Notes: generated from the sequence alone by a model not told the origin. Positions 1 through 10,925 are shown, counted from the first letter of the stretch. The stretch is DNA of 64,000 bases from Hyphomicrobiaceae bacterium (GCA_021730785.1 JAKFWF010000033.1:20834-84833), one strand, 5' to 3'. Made by a program: numbers and translations.

Positions 1-452
1 TGGCGCCAGAACGGGCACGTCACAATAAGGTCAAGTATCGCGTTTGTCGGGCGATCGACGATGCGCTGGCGCAGTCCAGTCTCGACTGTGAGTTTTTCAC
101 TGACGGCATGACCGTCGAGATCGAAGGAGGGCGCAGCTACGAACCCGATGCTGCGGTCCAGTGCGGCGTCAAGCAGGACCTAGACCAGACCGTTCTGGCA
201 GCTCCCTTGATCGTGGTTGAGGTCGCGTCGCCAACGACCGCGAAACTGGATGCCGGCAACAAACTGCTCGACTATTTCAAGGTGCCAAGCATCCAGCACT
301 ATCTGATCCTCGTTCCTGAGCGCCAGGCCGTCATCCACCACCAGCGGGACGGCGCGGGCATCCGCACCACGCTGGTCACGGCCGGCAACGTGCACCTCGA
401 CCCGCCGGGCCTCGTGTTGCCGATCGCCGGCCTGTGGCCAATCGAAGCCTGA
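1..452 (+). CDS. Uma2-family putative endonuclease (5' end outside window)
   Basis: The open frame runs in from the left edge (first complete codon at base 3) and stops at 452, so at least 149 residues are present and the true start lies upstream. The visible part reads ERARHNKVKYRV, then FFTDGMTVEIEGG, YEPDAAV and PLIVVEVASPTT. This is the usual order of the Uma2/DUF820 restriction-endonuclease-like fold, in which the YEPD aspartate and the VVEV(L/A)SP glutamate belong to the PD-(D/E)xK-type site. The family is widespread, often multicopy and mostly uncharacterised, so a DNA-cleaving role is inferred from the fold only. It sits directly upstream of dnaN, where dnaA is common in other bacteria; no functional link is visible. 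Confidence 0.8.
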   Translation, partial: APERARHNKVKYRVCRAIDDALAQSSLDCEFFTDGMTVEIEGGRSYEPDAAVQCGVKQDLDQTVLAAPLIVVEVASPTTAKLDAGNKLLDYFKVPSIQHYLILVPERQAVIHHQRDGAGIRTTLVTAGNVHLDPPGLVLPIAGLWPIEA

Positions 453-622
453 GTCTGGCACACGGGAGTTTCGTCCGCCAGATTGTCCCAGTTCACGAAT
501 CCAGTCATGTCGCAAGCTGGATTCTGGGGATGGTGCGGCTGGCACACCGACCCTGCTCGCCTTTTGTTGCTGGACGGTGTTACAACTTCGCCACGTGCAG
601 TGTGACAGACTTGAGGATTGAT

Positions 623-1729
623 ATGCGGCTGGTGATTGAGCGTGGCGAACTATTGCGGGCTCTCGGGCACGTCACAAGCGTAGTTGAGCGCCGGACCACC
701 ATTCCGATCCTGTCGAACGTGATGCTGAAGACCGCCGGCGCCAGCGTCGAGTTCAAGGCGACCGACCTCGAGCGCGAGGTGATCGAGCAGGCCAACGCCG
801 AGGTCACGCAGCCAGGCGCCGTCACGGTGCCAGCCCATATGCTGCACGACATCGTGCGCAAGCTGCCGGACGGGGCGCAGGTCGAACTGAAGCGCGAGCC
901 GGACAAGGATCGCCTGACGCTCACATCGGGCACGTCGCGGTTTGCCCTGCAGGCGCTGTCGGCCGAAGATTTCCCCGACCTGTCGCCAGGCGAGATGACG
1001 CACAGTTTCGAGATCGGCGCGTCCGAACTGAAGCGGCTGATCGACAAGACCCGCTTCGCCATCTCGACCGAGGAAACCCGCTACTACCTGAACGGCATCT
1101 ACCTGCACACGGCTGGCCATGCCTTGCGCGCGGTTGCGACCGACGGTCACCGCCTCGCCCAGGTCGAGTTCGAGATGCCGGCGGGCGCCGACGGCATGCC
1201 GGGCATCATCGTGCCCCGCAAGACCGTGAACGAGTTGCACCGCCTGCTGGAAGACACCGGCGCCAGCGTCCAGGTCGGCGTCTCGAAGGCGAAGGTTAGG
1301 TTCGAAATCGGCACCGTAACGCTGACCTCGAAGCTGATCGACGGATCGTTCCCCGACTACGACCGGGTGATCCCGAAGAACAACGACAAGGAGCTGCACG
1401 TCTCGAACGCTGCCTTCAAGAGCGCCGTCGATCGGGTGTCGACGATTGCCAGTGAGCGCGGTCGGGCGGTGAAGTTGGCACTCGACGCCGACAAACTTAC
1501 GCTGTCGGTCAACAACCCCGAAGGCGGCAGCGCGACCGAGGAAATCGATGTCGGTTATAAGGCGGCCGCCATGGAAATCGGCTTTAACGCCCGCTACCTG
1601 CTCGACATCGCCGGCCAACTCGAGAGCGATGACGTGGTGTTCAAGCTCGCCGATTCAGGCTCGCCAACCGTCGTGCGCGACAGCGCGGATGCAACCGCGC
1701 TCTACGTGCTGATGCCGATGCGGGTGTGA
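623..1729 (+). CDS. dnaN: DNA polymerase III sliding clamp (beta subunit)
   Basis: This 368-residue protein matches the usual length of the beta clamp, the ring that tethers DNA polymerase III to DNA. It begins MRLVIERGELLRALGHV, has the clamp phrase RRTTIPILSNVML near residue 30, continues with TRFAISTEETRYYLNG and DGHRLA in the middle domain, and ends with the canonical VLMPMRV peptide that lines the client-binding pocket. The frame is open further upstream, but ATG 623 is chosen because GAGGA lies about 7 bp before it and the family N-terminus starts here. The stop overlaps the recF GTG start by 4 bp, so the two are probably translationally coupled. Confidence 0.97.
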   Translation: MRLVIERGELLRALGHVTSVVERRTTIPILSNVMLKTAGASVEFKATDLEREVIEQANAEVTQPGAVTVPAHMLHDIVRKLPDGAQVELKREPDKDRLTLTSGTSRFALQALSAEDFPDLSPGEMTHSFEIGASELKRLIDKTRFAISTEETRYYLNGIYLHTAGHALRAVATDGHRLAQVEFEMPAGADGMPGIIVPRKTVNELHRLLEDTGASVQVGVSKAKVRFEIGTVTLTSKLIDGSFPDYDRVIPKNNDKELHVSNAAFKSAVDRVSTIASERGRAVKLALDADKLTLSVNNPEGGSATEEIDVGYKAAAMEIGFNARYLLDIAGQLESDDVVFKLADSGSPTVVRDSADATALYVLMPMRV

Positions 1730-2910
1730 GTGCCGCGCCTGCCATGTTGGAGCAACCCGCTGCCGCCAGCTGGGTCGAGCGGCTGACGCTGACCAACTTC
1801 CGCAACTATGCGTCGGCCGAGTTGCAGGTGACGGCGACGCCCGTCGTGCTGCTCGGGCACAACGGCGCGGGCAAGACCAATCTGCTGGAAGCCGTGTCGC
1901 TGCTGGCACCGGGACAGGGGCTGCGGCGAGCAGCCTATGGCGACCTCGCGCGGGCCGGCGGACGGGGCGACTGGGCGGTGGCCGCCCGCGTCGTGACGCC
2001 GGCGAGTACCGTCGAGATCGGCACTGGCTTGCAGCCGGGCACTGCCACATCTGCCGCCTCGGGTCGCATCGTGCGCATCGACGGGGTTGCCCAATCGGGC
2101 TCCGGCGCACTTGCCGACTACCTCGACATGGCCTGGCTGACGCCCGCCATGGACGGCCTGTTCACCGGCCCTGCCGGCGACCGCCGCCGTTTTCTCGACC
2201 GCCTGATCCTGTGTTTCGATCCGGGCTATCGGACGCGTGCCGCCCAGTTCGAGCGCGCCATGCGCCAGCGCAACCGCCTGCTGGAAGATGACGTGCGCGA
2301 AGCGTCGCGCTTCTCAGGCCTGGAGCAGATCATGGCCGAGACCGGGGTTGCCATCGCAGCCGTCCGTGCCGAGGCGGTGGCGGGCCTCATCGCGACCATT
2401 GCCGCGCGCCGGCAGGCCAATCCGACGTCGCCGTTTCCGTGGGCGGCCATTGCCCTCGACGGCCACCTTGAACAGATGCTGCGCGAACGGCCGGCGATCG
2501 AGGTGGAGGATGCCTATGCAGCACTCCTCGCCCGCGGCCGCGAGCGGGACCGCACCGCCGGCCGCACGCTGGAAGGGCCGCACCGCGCCGACCTCCTCGT
2601 CACGCACGGCCCGAAGCAGCAGCCGGCGAAACAATGCTCGACCGGCGAACAGAAGGCGCTCCTGACCGGCCTCGTCCTGGCGCACGCGCAGATGCTGGGC
2701 CAGCGTCTCGAGCGCGGCGCGCCGATCCTGCTGCTCGATGAAATCGCGGCCCACCTCGACGATCTGCGGCGGGCGGCGCTGTTCCAGGAAATCATCGATT
2801 TGCGCCTGCAGGCCTGGATGACGGGTACGGATCGTCACGCCTTCGCGGGGCTTGCCGGCCGGGCCACTTTCGCGGTCGTCGACGATGGCTCGATTGTGGT
2901 CAGCGGCTGA
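1726..2910 (+). CDS. recF: DNA replication/repair ATPase RecF
   Basis: RecF is an SMC/ABC-like ATPase that loads RecA at gaps through RecOR. The 394-residue product has the family start LTLTNFRNYASAEL, a Walker A motif GHNGAGKTN (around residue 45), the RecF phrase GPAGDRRRFLDR near residue 147, a signature region around STGEQKALL and Walker B ILLLDEIAAHLD near residue 330. The start is GTG overlapping the dnaN stop (GTGA); ATG 1744, six codons further in, is an alternative. dnaN-recF-gyrB is the classical order. About 150 bp separate its stop from gyrB, so gyrB may have its own promoter. Confidence 0.95.
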   Translation: MSAAPAMLEQPAAASWVERLTLTNFRNYASAELQVTATPVVLLGHNGAGKTNLLEAVSLLAPGQGLRRAAYGDLARAGGRGDWAVAARVVTPASTVEIGTGLQPGTATSAASGRIVRIDGVAQSGSGALADYLDMAWLTPAMDGLFTGPAGDRRRFLDRLILCFDPGYRTRAAQFERAMRQRNRLLEDDVREASRFSGLEQIMAETGVAIAAVRAEAVAGLIATIAARRQANPTSPFPWAAIALDGHLEQMLRERPAIEVEDAYAALLARGRERDRTAGRTLEGPHRADLLVTHGPKQQPAKQCSTGEQKALLTGLVLAHAQMLGQRLERGAPILLLDEIAAHLDDLRRAALFQEIIDLRLQAWMTGTDRHAFAGLAGRATFAVVDDGSIVVSG

Positions 2911-2951
2911 GGCTCGCGCATCTCCCATAACTCGCTGCAATTGTTGCATAA

Positions 2952-5516
<2,565 letters not shown>

Positions 5517-5537
5517 GGGGGAGAATTATCTTCCCCC
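5517..5537 (+). terminator. Hairpin immediately after gyrB
   Basis: GGGGGA (5517-5522) pairs with TCCCCC (5532-5537) around an AT-rich loop, starting at the base after the gyrB stop. There is no T-tract behind it, so it may be an imperfect intrinsic terminator or a 3'-end stabilising hairpin. Confidence 0.4.
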
Positions 5538-5570
5538 AGCCTGCGGAAGCATAGGCGAGCCCGCGCACTC

Positions 5571-5603
5571 GTAGGGTGCAATAGCCCTCTTGCGTATTGC
5601 ACC
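5571..5603. repeat. REP-like palindrome
   Basis: GGTGCAATA (5575-5583) and TATTGCACC (5595-5603) form a perfect 9-bp inverted repeat with an 11-base loop. The leading segment GTAGGGTGCAATAGCCCT recurs with one change at 57057-57074, so this belongs to a dispersed intergenic hairpin family. No coding potential was seen between gyrB and the tRNA. Confidence 0.55.
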
Positions 5604-5774
5604 GTTGCACCCAGCGAACCAGCCAAGTGCTACGCATACTTTTCCCTGTCGCGTCGCACTTGCGCTGACGCGCCGGCGTGACTTATCGGGCTGCATGCCG
5701 CGCAATTTCAAGTACCGCCATCGCTGCGACCAAGTCCAACGCTCGATCCCGCCGCAGCGTTGACGACGAGCGGA

Positions 5775-5848
5775 TGGAGCGGGCGAAGGGAATCGAACCC
5801 TCGTCAACAGCTTGGGAAGCTGCCGCATTACCATTATGCTACGCCCGC
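5775..5848 (-). tRNA. tRNA-Gly (anticodon CCC)
   Basis: Read on the minus strand, the 74-base segment folds into a full cloverleaf: acceptor arms GCGGGCG/CGCCCGC, D-arm GCAT-loop-ATGC, anticodon arm GCAGC-TTCCCAA-GCTGT with CCC at positions 34-36, T-arm GAGGG-TTCGATT-CCCTT, discriminator T and an encoded CCA. It lies alone between gyrB and the capA-like gene. Confidence 0.95.
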
Positions 5849-5914
5849 GCGGAGGCGATCATAGCATAACCGCAGGCGAAGAGAAGCGGGTGCTCCGGGC
5901 AGTTAGCGCGTTAT

Positions 5915-7723
5915 CTATCTTCGCGCCTGCCGTCGGCGGCGCTTGCGGGCCTTGCGGTTGCCAGTCTTCATGCCTGCCATGGCGCATGGCGGCGCGGACG
6001 GCGGCGGGCTGACCGGTTGGTCTGCTGCGTCCGGCAACGGGGCGGCATCATCCTGATCCGACGCCTTGCGAGCAAGTGCAAACCGCAGTGTCGGCTCCGC
6101 TGGCGGTGGGGCGTGCGGTTGTGGCACCGGCAAGTAGGGTGTCACGAGGTGAGCAGCAGCCCACCGGAAGGCCGGCGCTTGCTCGGGCGGCTGATGCGGC
6201 GCCGTCGGTGGCGGCAGGATTGCAGAGGTCGCCTCGCCGACATCGGAGGCCGGCAGCGACTGCGTTTCAACCGGCGCCGGCGCTGGGAATGTCGCGACCA
6301 CTACGGAATCGACAGGCGGAGGCGGCGCCGGCACCACAACCGCCGCGACCTCTATCGCTTCGGCAGGCGGGGACGCTGCCGGCGTCGGCACCGTGACAGC
6401 CGCCACTTCGACGGCTTCGGCAGGCGCAGGCTGCGGCGCAACCGCTGGCAGTTCCTCCGGCGCCGGACAGTTCCGCTGAAACGTCCTGAACCCGTTCGCC
6501 GTCACGCGATTGGCCACCGGCAGCCGCCGCAACGTCGCCTGCAGGGCGGTGGCTGCCTCCCGATCCGCTCCGATTTGCTCCACCACGCGATGGCCGGCGC
6601 CGCCCGCCATGTCGACCCAGGTCGGCACGAAGCCCGCAGCCGACAGGCGGGCCCGCCCGCCCTCCGGCCGCACTAGCTCCAGCAGTGCGATGATGCCGGA
6701 CCGCTGCGCCGCGCCCGGCTGATTCGAGACGAAGTTGCCGGTCGAATAGACGACGAGGCCCTCGCGTCCGTCCGCCGTTTCGATGCGCTCCCAGGGCTGC
6801 AGGATGTGCGGGTGCGTGCCGATCACCGCGCTGGCACCGGCAGCAATCGCCGCGCGGGCATAGGCGCGGTCGGATGCGAGCGGCGTCGGGCTGCCTTCGA
6901 GCCCCCAGTGCGGGGTGACGATAACGGCATCGATCGCGGGGTCGGCTGCGGCCCGCTCGATCTCGCCCATCACCACGTCGCGGTCGCGATAGCACTGCAA
7001 GACCTGGTTGTGGCGATCGGGCATGCCGTTGGTGCCATAGGTGCAGGCGAGCCAGGCGACGCGAAAGCCCTTGGTTTCCGTGATCGCCATCCAGCTGCCG
7101 GCCAGCCGACCGGGCGTGTCGGTGCGCCGCCGCGTGCCGGTGTAGCCGATCCCGGCCGCCTCCAGCGCGTCGATGGTGCGGTCGATGCCGAGTGCTCCAC
7201 GATCGGCCGCGTGGTTGTTGGCGGTCGACAGGACCTTGAATCCGGCGGCCTTCAGGTCGGTCAACGCACTCGGATGCGTGTTGAAAATCAGCGCGCCGGG
7301 CACGGTGCCATAGGTGCGGCTGTCGACGACGCGGCCGGGATCCTTCACCACTCCGCCGCCGGCCGCGACCGCGTGGGCAGCGGGACCTTCGAGATTGCCG
7401 TAGGTGATGTCGGCGCCCTTGAGGACGCCCTCGACGCTGGAGAAGAAGCGGCGGAAGCTCGCGTTCGGCGCCAGTGCCTGGCGCTGCAGCGCTTCGTGGA
7501 ACAACAGATCGCCGACGCTGGCGATCACGATACGGTCGCCTTCGGTGCAGGCGCCCGCGAACGTCAGGGGCTGCGGACCAGCGGTTGCAGTGGGGGTCTT
7601 CAAAGGTCGCGGCGTCTTCGTGCCGGCCCCGGCCGACCCATGCGCCAGCACCAGCACGAGCAGGCCGACGACGCAGGGGACGCTGTACCTTGGAGTGCGC
7701 ACGGTGATGCCTCGCCACGCCAT
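5915..7723 (-). CDS. CapA-family (PGA_cap) metallophosphoesterase-like protein
   Basis: The 602-residue protein has an N-terminal membrane or signal segment (residues 14-33) and a CapA domain over about 60-380. The domain shows VGDLLFH, YGNLEGP, STANNHAADRG, VTPHWG, IGTHPHILQPWE and YSTGNFVSNQ, the conserved metal-site blocks of poly-gamma-glutamate capsule proteins. CapA homologues are linked to capsule export or anchoring, but most bacterial relatives are uncharacterised and no PgsBC partners are nearby. The C-terminal third (from about 440) is a proline/alanine-rich linker with two near copies of PAEA(V/I)EVAAV(T/V)VP, ending in a strongly basic tail (RKARKRRRRQARR). The start is ATG 7723. 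It is a stand-alone gene; only the CapA domain call is secure. Confidence 0.85.
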   Translation of the reverse strand: MAWRGITVRTPRYSVPCVVGLLVLVLAHGSAGAGTKTPRPLKTPTATAGPQPLTFAGACTEGDRIVIASVGDLLFHEALQRQALAPNASFRRFFSSVEGVLKGADITYGNLEGPAAHAVAAGGGVVKDPGRVVDSRTYGTVPGALIFNTHPSALTDLKAAGFKVLSTANNHAADRGALGIDRTIDALEAAGIGYTGTRRRTDTPGRLAGSWMAITETKGFRVAWLACTYGTNGMPDRHNQVLQCYRDRDVVMGEIERAAADPAIDAVIVTPHWGLEGSPTPLASDRAYARAAIAAGASAVIGTHPHILQPWERIETADGREGLVVYSTGNFVSNQPGAAQRSGIIALLELVRPEGGRARLSAAGFVPTWVDMAGGAGHRVVEQIGADREAATALQATLRRLPVANRVTANGFRTFQRNCPAPEELPAVAPQPAPAEAVEVAAVTVPTPAASPPAEAIEVAAVVVPAPPPPVDSVVVATFPAPAPVETQSLPASDVGEATSAILPPPTAPHQPPEQAPAFRWAAAHLVTPYLPVPQPHAPPPAEPTLRFALARKASDQDDAAPLPDAADQPVSPPPSAPPCAMAGMKTGNRKARKRRRRQARR

Positions 7724-7914
7724 GAGGACGTGGTCACTATGTCACGATAAATCACAGCCTATTCAATGTATAGCGGCTGCTGACTTACTCGCAACATTGC
7801 AATGACCTGGCGGCCGGCGCCGCTCGCGGACTGTCGCCTCCCGCAGGAGGATACCAGCCGCGCATCAGGGATCGCGTGCGTGCGATCGACGAGACACGAA
7901 ACCGGCAATCGCCA

Positions 7915-8703
7915 TTACTTCGACAGCACGGCCATGTCCTTGAGGCCACCCTTCAGGCCAGCAATCTGGCCGATGGCTTTCGCCGCGCCGGTCGCCAGAT
8001 CGACCGCGTGCAGCGTGGTGCCGGCGATCAGCCAGGCGGTGTTGCCGCCCTTGCCATCCGACTGGATATCGAACGCTATCCCACCATCGACGGCGACGCC
8101 GAGCTTGCCGACCGTGTTGAGGATGCCATCGTTGGGCGGAGCCTGCTTCACGAGCGTGCCGGCGGCCACGTCGATGTCGTAGAGCGCGGTCTCCTTGGTG
8201 CCAGCGAAACTGTTGGTGTAGGTGGCGGCACCGGCCTTGGGCGCGGTGGCCTTCATGACATCGGCCTCGGCATACTTGAGACGGCCGTCGACGGTCGCCT
8301 TGCCATCCTCGACGTTGATGCGCAGGCTAGTGCCGTCGGCGGCGATGAGGCGCATGCGATCGGCAACCGGATTGAAGTCGACCGAGATTGCCATGCCGGC
8401 GGGAACCTTCTCCGAAACCTGCGATTTCTTCGCAGTCTTGCCGGTCATCACGTCAATCGTGACGATCGCGCCATCGATCGTGACGCCATAGAGCAGGCCA
8501 TCGATGGGGCGCACGTCGATGCCGACGAGGGCGGCATCGAGTTCGACCGTCTTGGTGACCTTCATGGCAACCGTATCGATGTGCACGAGCGACTTGTCGC
8601 CAGTGAGGCCGGCCAAGGTTTCAGCGCTGGCGCCGCCCGCAATGGCGGCGACGAGAGTGATGGACGACGTGAAAATTGCCATGCGGCGGACATTGAAAAT
8701 CAT
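7915..8703 (-). CDS. DUF4394-domain exported protein
   Basis: This 262-residue protein has a signal peptide (MIFNVRRMAIFTSSITLVAA...ASA). It is followed by a repetitive, propeller-like body with DUF4394 features: LVGIDVRPIDGLLYGV, SVDFNPVADRMRLI, YTNSFAGTKETALYDID and AWLIAGTTLHAVDL. The biochemical role of the domain is unknown. ATG 8703 is chosen over an upstream in-frame start because GGAAGAGAG lies just before it and the signal peptide begins here. It is the last gene of a same-strand run sigma factor - anti-sigma - fasciclin - DUF4394, suggesting a secreted or envelope protein of that regulon. The gap to the fasciclin gene holds a strong hairpin. Confidence 0.8.
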   Translation of the reverse strand: MIFNVRRMAIFTSSITLVAAIAGGASAETLAGLTGDKSLVHIDTVAMKVTKTVELDAALVGIDVRPIDGLLYGVTIDGAIVTIDVMTGKTAKKSQVSEKVPAGMAISVDFNPVADRMRLIAADGTSLRINVEDGKATVDGRLKYAEADVMKATAPKAGAATYTNSFAGTKETALYDIDVAAGTLVKQAPPNDGILNTVGKLGVAVDGGIAFDIQSDGKGGNTAWLIAGTTLHAVDLATGAAKAIGQIAGLKGGLKDMAVLSK

Positions 8704-8759
8704 GGACTCTCTTCCTTTGGGTTCGACTGGGATTGAAAACCGAATCTGGAATTCGAAGT

Positions 8760-8794
8760 GACCCCGCCTGGAGCCGGGGACACCAGGCGGGGTC
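8760..8794. other. Perfect 12-bp stem hairpin between fasciclin and DUF4394 genes
   Basis: GACCCCGCCTGG (8760-8771) is exactly complementary to CCAGGCGGGGTC (8783-8794) with an 11-base loop. On the minus strand the sequence after it is ACTTCGAATTCC, with no T-run, so it could be a weak terminator, a processing site or an mRNA stabiliser that sets different levels of the two neighbouring genes. Confidence 0.5.
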
Positions 8795-8863
8795 GGCACC
8801 AACCGAACCAGCCACGGGTTGAGGCAGCGTGGGCTGGTTCAGAAGGATCCTCGCGCTGATGGC

Positions 8864-9463
8864 TCAGCCCGGCAGCAACACGGTGTCGACCACGTGGATG
8901 ACGCCGTTCGACTGGAACACGTTGGCGATCGTGACCGCCGCCTTGTTGCCCTTGGCATCGACGATGGTCAGGCCTGACTTGCCGTTGCGCACCACCGTCA
9001 GCGACGCGCCGTTGACGGTCTTGAGGCCAGCCTTGCCGCCGCCAGCATCGACCTGCTTGGCAAGGTCGGCACCACTCAAGCGGCCGGCCACCACGTGATA
9101 GGTGAGGATGCCGGTCAGCTGGCCCTTGTTCTCAGTCTTCAGCAGCGTCGGCACCGTGCCCTTTGGCAGCTTGTCGAACGCCTTGTTGACAGGCGCGAAC
9201 ACCGTGAAGGGTCCAGCCCCACTCAGCGTGTCGACGAGCCCTGCCGCCTTGACGGCCGCAACCAGCGTGGTGTGATCTTTCGAATTGACCGCGTTCTGAA
9301 TGATATTTTTCGACGGGAACATGGCCGCGCCACCGACGGAGACCGTCTTTTCGGCAGCTGCTGTCTGGGCCGGTGCCGGATCGACGAGTGCAACGGCGAG
9401 CCCGAGCGCGCACACGGCGGTGGCCAGTCTGGTTCCAAGTTTGGTCGTGAGAGCCTGTAACAC
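8864..9463 (-). CDS. Secreted fasciclin (FAS1) domain protein
   Basis: The 199-residue protein has a signal peptide ending near AQT and one FAS1 domain (about 50-198). Visible blocks are TTLVAAVKAAGLVDTLSG, GPFTVFAPVNKAFDKLP, LTGILTYHVVAG and the C-terminal GVIHVVDTVLLP. FAS1 proteins are exported adhesion or matrix proteins. The start is GTG 9463, supported by GAGGA nine bases upstream. It follows the sigma-K-like and RskA-like genes on the same strand. In mycobacteria SigK/RskA controls the fasciclin proteins MPT70/MPT83, so the arrangement argues that this gene is a target. A plausible ECF promoter lies about 50 bp upstream. Confidence 0.92.
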   Translation of the reverse strand: MLQALTTKLGTRLATAVCALGLAVALVDPAPAQTAAAEKTVSVGGAAMFPSKNIIQNAVNSKDHTTLVAAVKAAGLVDTLSGAGPFTVFAPVNKAFDKLPKGTVPTLLKTENKGQLTGILTYHVVAGRLSGADLAKQVDAGGGKAGLKTVNGASLTVVRNGKSGLTIVDAKGNKAAVTIANVFQSNGVIHVVDTVLLPG

Positions 9464-9510
9464 CGAGGAAGTCCTCCACTGCTGTTTCCTCCCGACGGGG
9501 AGTTGGTGGA

Positions 9511-9538
9511 GTTACGGGCGGTCACAGCAAAGGTTTCA
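9511..9538 (-). promoter_or_regulatory. Candidate ECF sigma promoter of the fasciclin gene
   Basis: On the minus strand TGAAACC (9538-9532) is followed 16 bases after the AAC by CGTAAC (9516-9511), about 48 bp before the GTG start. GAAC/AAC near -35 and CGT near -10 with a 16-17 base spacer is the common ECF pattern. No equal motif was found before the sigma gene or the DUF4394 gene, so recognition by the neighbouring sigma factor is an inference. Confidence 0.4.
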
Positions 9539-9553
9539 AAAAAGTTTACACGG

Positions 9554-10276
9554 CTACTTCGTCACCTGGATCAGCTTGGCGTGAAACAGCACCGGGCCGG
9601 TGGGCTTGTCGGTGGGCGAGCCGCCGGCCGGCTCCAGGCTGACCGCAAAGGTCGCGGCCTCGATCACCTTGCGGTCGAAGCTCACAAGTACCGCCCTCGG
9701 GCTCAGATCCGTTTCGGTTACGAGGCCGAGCGAGCGCACGCCCGGGAACGACGCATGCGCCATCCACAGCTGGTAGCTCTTGTCGGGCAGGGCTTCGGCC
9801 GCCACGGGGCGAACGGTCAGCAGCCGGGTTTCGAGGTCGACCGTGACGAGGAACGAGGGCGACGCATCGTCCTTCTGCATGACGGCGACGAAGGTGCGCG
9901 GCAGTGCGGCGCGCTGGGTTTCCCGCACGGCGAGCGTGCCACCAAGCGCGATTGCCGCCAGGGACGCAGCAATCGCCGCCATGCGCCAGCGGCCGATGCG
10001 CTGCCGCAACGCCGTCACATCGACCGGCGTCGTCATCGCCGTCATGCGATCGAGCCGCTCGACACGCTCTTCGATGCGCTTGAACGTGCCCGATGGCGGC
10101 TCCACGGCCGGGATCAGATCGACGAGCGGCCCAAGGCGTGCCTCCCAGGCGGCGATGGCGGCATCGAGCGCGGGCTCGCGGCGGCGGCGCGCGGCAACGG
10201 CTGCCCGCTCGCTCGGGTCGAGGGTGCCGAGCGCATATTCCGCCGCGATTGCATCGATGTCGCTGTCGTCCGTCAT
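9554..10276 (-). CDS. Anti-sigma factor, RskA family
   Basis: The 240-residue protein has a cytoplasmic sigma-binding N-terminus (IAAEYALGTLDPSERA, the typical anti-sigma-K opening), one membrane helix (IAASLAAIALGGTLAV, about residues 105-122) and a periplasmic RskA domain (YQLWMAHASFPGVRSLGLV and FAVSLEPAGGSP). RskA-type proteins hold their ECF sigma factor at the membrane until regulated proteolysis. ATG 10276 overlaps the sigma-gene stop as ATGA and is preferred over GTG 10288. It is co-transcribed with the preceding sigma gene, the usual sign of a cognate pair. Confidence 0.9.
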   Translation of the reverse strand: MTDDSDIDAIAAEYALGTLDPSERAAVAARRRREPALDAAIAAWEARLGPLVDLIPAVEPPSGTFKRIEERVERLDRMTAMTTPVDVTALRQRIGRWRMAAIAASLAAIALGGTLAVRETQRAALPRTFVAVMQKDDASPSFLVTVDLETRLLTVRPVAAEALPDKSYQLWMAHASFPGVRSLGLVTETDLSPRAVLVSFDRKVIEAATFAVSLEPAGGSPTDKPTGPVLFHAKLIQVTK

Positions 10277-10821
10277 TTGCCCAGACACGATTTGAGTTGC
10301 GCTAGACTCCTATGCAGCCACGTCTTGATAGTCGCGACCGGGCTGCCGAAACGCTGGCTCAGCGCTTCGCGGCTCTCGCCCCGGTAATAGGCCATCAGCA
10401 CCATTTCGCGCTTTTGCGGGTCGAGCGCCTCCAGGCACTTCAAGAGCCGCTGCAAATCCTCGTTCCGCTCGATGCCGGTGATGGCAAGTTCTCCCGGGTC
10501 CGCCATATCCATGGCTTCGGGCGTGTCCTCGATCGACACCGGCTTGACGCGACGCACTTCGTCGAGCGCCCGATTTCGCGCGATCGCCGCCATCCACGAG
10601 ATGGGTGAAGCGCGCGTCGCATCGAAATCTCCGGCCTTTTGCCAGATGCGCACGTAGACCTCCTGCAGCACCTCCTCGGCAATGTCCCGTCGGTTCAAGA
10701 TACGCAAAATAATGCCGAAAAGTTTCGCCGACGTCGCGGCATAGAGCTTCGCGAATGCGTCGCGGTCGCCGCGCGCGGTGCGGGCGAGGTAGTCCGTCAG
10801 ATCGCGCGCAGTGGTGGTCAC
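10273..10821 (-). CDS. ECF RNA polymerase sigma factor, SigK-like
   Basis: This 182-residue sigma-70-family protein has region 2 (DAFAKLYAATSAKLFGIILRIL, then AEEVLQEVYVRIWQKAGDFD and PISWMAAIARNRALDEVRR) and region 4 (KREMVLMAYYRGESREALSQRFGSP, then IKTWLHRSLAQLKSCL). This is the ECF19/SigK-type layout that pairs with RskA anti-sigma factors. It starts at GTG 10821 with only a weak ribosome site. The stop overlaps the anti-sigma start by 4 bp. It probably drives the fasciclin gene downstream; the inducing stress cannot be read from the sequence. Confidence 0.93.
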   Translation of the reverse strand: MTTTARDLTDYLARTARGDRDAFAKLYAATSAKLFGIILRILNRRDIAEEVLQEVYVRIWQKAGDFDATRASPISWMAAIARNRALDEVRRVKPVSIEDTPEAMDMADPGELAITGIERNEDLQRLLKCLEALDPQKREMVLMAYYRGESREALSQRFGSPVATIKTWLHRSLAQLKSCLGK

Positions 10822-10925
10822 TCGAGGTCGGACCGGAATTGGATGGAGCGCTCAGGCATGGAACCGTCACTCAGGCCACAGCCGCACGGACACGTCAACC
10901 GGCACATCGAACTGCGTTGACGCTC

